From contig NZ_FNEK01000017.1 in assembly GCF_900099935.1 (NCBI RefSeq), forward strand, positions 1-64,000: a DNA stretch of 64,000 nucleotides. Direction: 5' to 3'. Source of the DNA: Aliiruegeria lutimaris (lineage in GTDB: Bacteria > Pseudomonadota > Alphaproteobacteria > Rhodobacterales > Rhodobacteraceae). Shown in pieces: positions 62,676 through 64,000 of this stretch. The notes under the pieces were generated by a model, which had not been told where the DNA came from, did no database searches, and saw only the letters and a list, made by a program, of their open reading frames with translations. The translations under genes were made by a program, and so were the position numbers. How positions within the stretch are numbered: the stretch's first letter is position 1; every line of letters starts with the position of its first letter.

Positions 62676-63408
62676 CGAAACAATTTCCCTGCATGTACAA
62701 ATGAGGCCGTTTTCAGACCCTTACTTCTTTCATAGCCATTTCCGCACAGGGAACAACGGAAGATATCCGCGTTGACGAAGGGTTCCAAAGGCCGAACGAA
62801 ATCGTCGCAGTTCGAAAGACGCAAACGCGATAGGCCATCTGGGCAAGCGGTCGCCGTGCGCACAGCAAGGAGGCAGAGAGCGAAGCGCGTTTCCTGTTTA
62901 TCGTGCGATTTCGTGCTTTTCCGCGACGAAAACGCCTGCGCGAGGCCGCCAACGCGCACAGCATCGCACGCATTAACCTGAACGAAACGGGAACGGCCGC
63001 ACGGTCGGCTGAAATGCCCCCGATACAGCTCCGAGTCGCAGACATGCGTACCCTTTTTTGCTCTCCGTTCTTCCAGCTAATCCTGCTGTTGCGCCATGTT
63101 TGGCTGCGCATGCTCACCGGCCTCGTCGTCGGTCATGCCCCCAAACAGGTTCGGTCGAGGATCTGCGCGCTCCCACTTCTGGATCAAGCCCTTCTTGTCG
63201 GGGCCAGCATGCTCGGGCTGGCGCTGGCCAGCATGCTCTTTGCCGAAGCAGGACCAGGAGGCCCAGCGGCAATGTGGATCGCCCTCTACCTGGTTTGCCG
63301 CTGAACGGACTCACACAAGATCAGGATTTGCGTGCGCGTTATATTTTTTTACGTGGTGGCAAAGCCGACTGACCCTCAAAGGCGATCCAGTGTCTTTCCC
63401 GAAACGCC
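62676..63408. other. Intergenic stretch upstream of the RND operon
   Basis: About 730 bases. One plus-strand frame (62903-63304; residues up to 133) contains hydrophobic stretches (FFQLILLLRHVWLRMLTGLVVG and ALLVGASMLGLALASMLF) that could be membrane segments, but its N-terminus is arginine-rich and non-family. I give it low weight as a real gene. A start codon and Shine-Dalgarno are not convincing. Confidence 0.3.
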
Positions 63409-64000
63409 TCAGGCATCTTCCTCCGTCTCGCCGCGAAAGCCAGTGGCAACCACGAATTTCTCCGATGAATCCGCCCGGCTTGCGGGTGGTTTCACATTCA
63501 CCACCTTGGTGAAACGTTGCTTCAGAAGCTTCTGGAGATCGCCCTCCGCCCCTCCTGCCAGAACCTTGGCAACGAAGGTCCCCCCGGGCGCAAGAACATC
63601 GAATGCCAGGTCGGCCGCCGCCTCGCACAGCGCCATGATCCGTATATGGTCCGTCTGCTTGTGGCCCGAGGAGGACGCGGCCATGTCGGACATGACAACA
63701 TCCGCCTGCCCGCCAAGCCATGCCTTCACCTTGTCATCCGCACCTTCTTCAAGAAAATCGAGCACGTGCAATTCGGCCCCGGCAATCGCTTCCACTTCCT
63801 GCAGGTCGACCCCAAGCACGGTGCCAATCGCCTTGCCAGATTTCTCGCCAAGCGCATTGACGCGCTTGACCGCGACCTGGCACCAGCCGCCCGGCGCACA
63901 GCCGAGATCCACCACCCGCGCCCCGGGCACAAGGAAGCGAAACTTGTCGTCCAGTTCCAGGATCTTGAAGGCCGCACGCCCGCGATACCCCTCACGCCTG
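63409..64000 (-). CDS. rlmE: 23S rRNA (uridine-2'-O) methyltransferase RlmE, start outside window
   Basis: The C-terminal about 197 codons of an FtsJ/RrmJ enzyme; translation enters from beyond base 64000. Visible N-terminal segments are [19 protein letters not shown], followed by the SAM motif [25 protein letters not shown], and [18 protein letters not shown] with the catalytic Asp, FVAKVLAGG and the conserved Lys/Glu pattern near the end. It methylates U2552 in the A loop of 23S rRNA. The missing start and the neighbour are beyond the right edge. Confidence 0.92.
   Translation of the reverse strand, partial: RREGYRGRAAFKILELDDKFRFLVPGARVVDLGCAPGGWCQVAVKRVNALGEKSGKAIGTVLGVDLQEVEAIAGAELHVLDFLEEGADDKVKAWLGGQADVVMSDMAASSSGHKQTDHIRIMALCEAAADLAFDVLAPGGTFVAKVLAGGAEGDLQKLLKQRFTKVVNVKPPASRADSSEKFVVATGFRGETEEDA

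Noticed and set aside
62680-62720. A TetR-type operator ahead of the RND adaptor
   Set aside because: TGTACA is a 6-base palindrome but the flanks match poorly, so it is no more than chance.
62903-63304. A membrane protein gene ahead of the RND operon
   Set aside because: Hydrophobic stretches are present but the start region is Arg-rich, no Shine-Dalgarno is convincing and no family is recognised; kept only as a note.
1-64000. CRISPR arrays or prophage modules
   Set aside because: No regularly spaced repeats, no cas genes and no phage structural or integrase genes were seen.

Overview
The window is high-GC chromosomal DNA of an alphaproteobacterium, most likely a member of the Rhodobacteraceae (Roseobacter group). 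The evidence is an RNase E with a very long acidic insert in its S1 domain, a DUF1476-type F1-ATPase zeta inhibitor, a DctB/DctD pair, a betaine-homocysteine methyltransferase next to a separate corrinoid protein, small intergenic GC-rich repeats of a kind I associate with this family, and the IS630 element at the left edge. All of this comes from reading the sequence; no database search was possible.

Layout. 0-2 kb: the end of an IS630 element inserted in a patatin-like gene, then a 3-hydroxybutyrate dehydrogenase. 2-4 kb: a likely small RNA with its own promoter and terminator, and an orphan peptide-type solute-binding protein. 4-11 kb: a rhodanese operon, rplM-rpsI and rne. 11-15 kb: a HAD phosphatase and dctDB. 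15-18 kb: purC-purS-(alcohol dehydrogenase)-purQ. 18-28.5 kb: the ATPase zeta inhibitor, a split methionine synthase-like set (bmt, corrinoid protein, DUF1638 protein), a radical SAM gene with a LexA box, a lysozyme-inhibitor-like protein, SufE, RNase D and purMN. 28.6-36.5 kb: a CAU tRNA, an MFS remnant, ileS, a GNAT gene of lower GC, an AbrB-family membrane protein and hisI. 36.5-39.7 kb: a NifU-like scaffold and ubiTUV for oxygen-independent ubiquinone synthesis. 39.8-57.3 kb: a group of genes that fits low-oxygen survival, comprising a P2-type cation ATPase, the operon acsA-E1 fusion-E2-ACP, a cytoplasmic group 3b-type [NiFe] hydrogenase operon with its own protease and a stand-alone cyclic-nucleotide-binding-domain protein, PEP synthase and a P1B-4 metal ATPase. 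57.5-64 kb: an SDR, an RND efflux pump and the end of rlmE.

How the genes fit together. Four FNR/FixK-type boxes (TTGA-N6-TCAA, or with one mismatch) lie upstream of ubiTUV, the P2 ATPase, the divergent acsA/hydrogenase pair and ppsA. They suggest that 37-57 kb is one oxygen-controlled block. It would combine anaerobic quinone synthesis, NAD(P)-linked hydrogen turnover, acetyl-CoA/pyruvate/PEP interconversion and cation homeostasis. This block is the best candidate for a little-described system here. A second is the radical SAM gene, which combines an SOS box in its promoter with a C-terminal beta-clamp-like motif. The remainder is mostly housekeeping.
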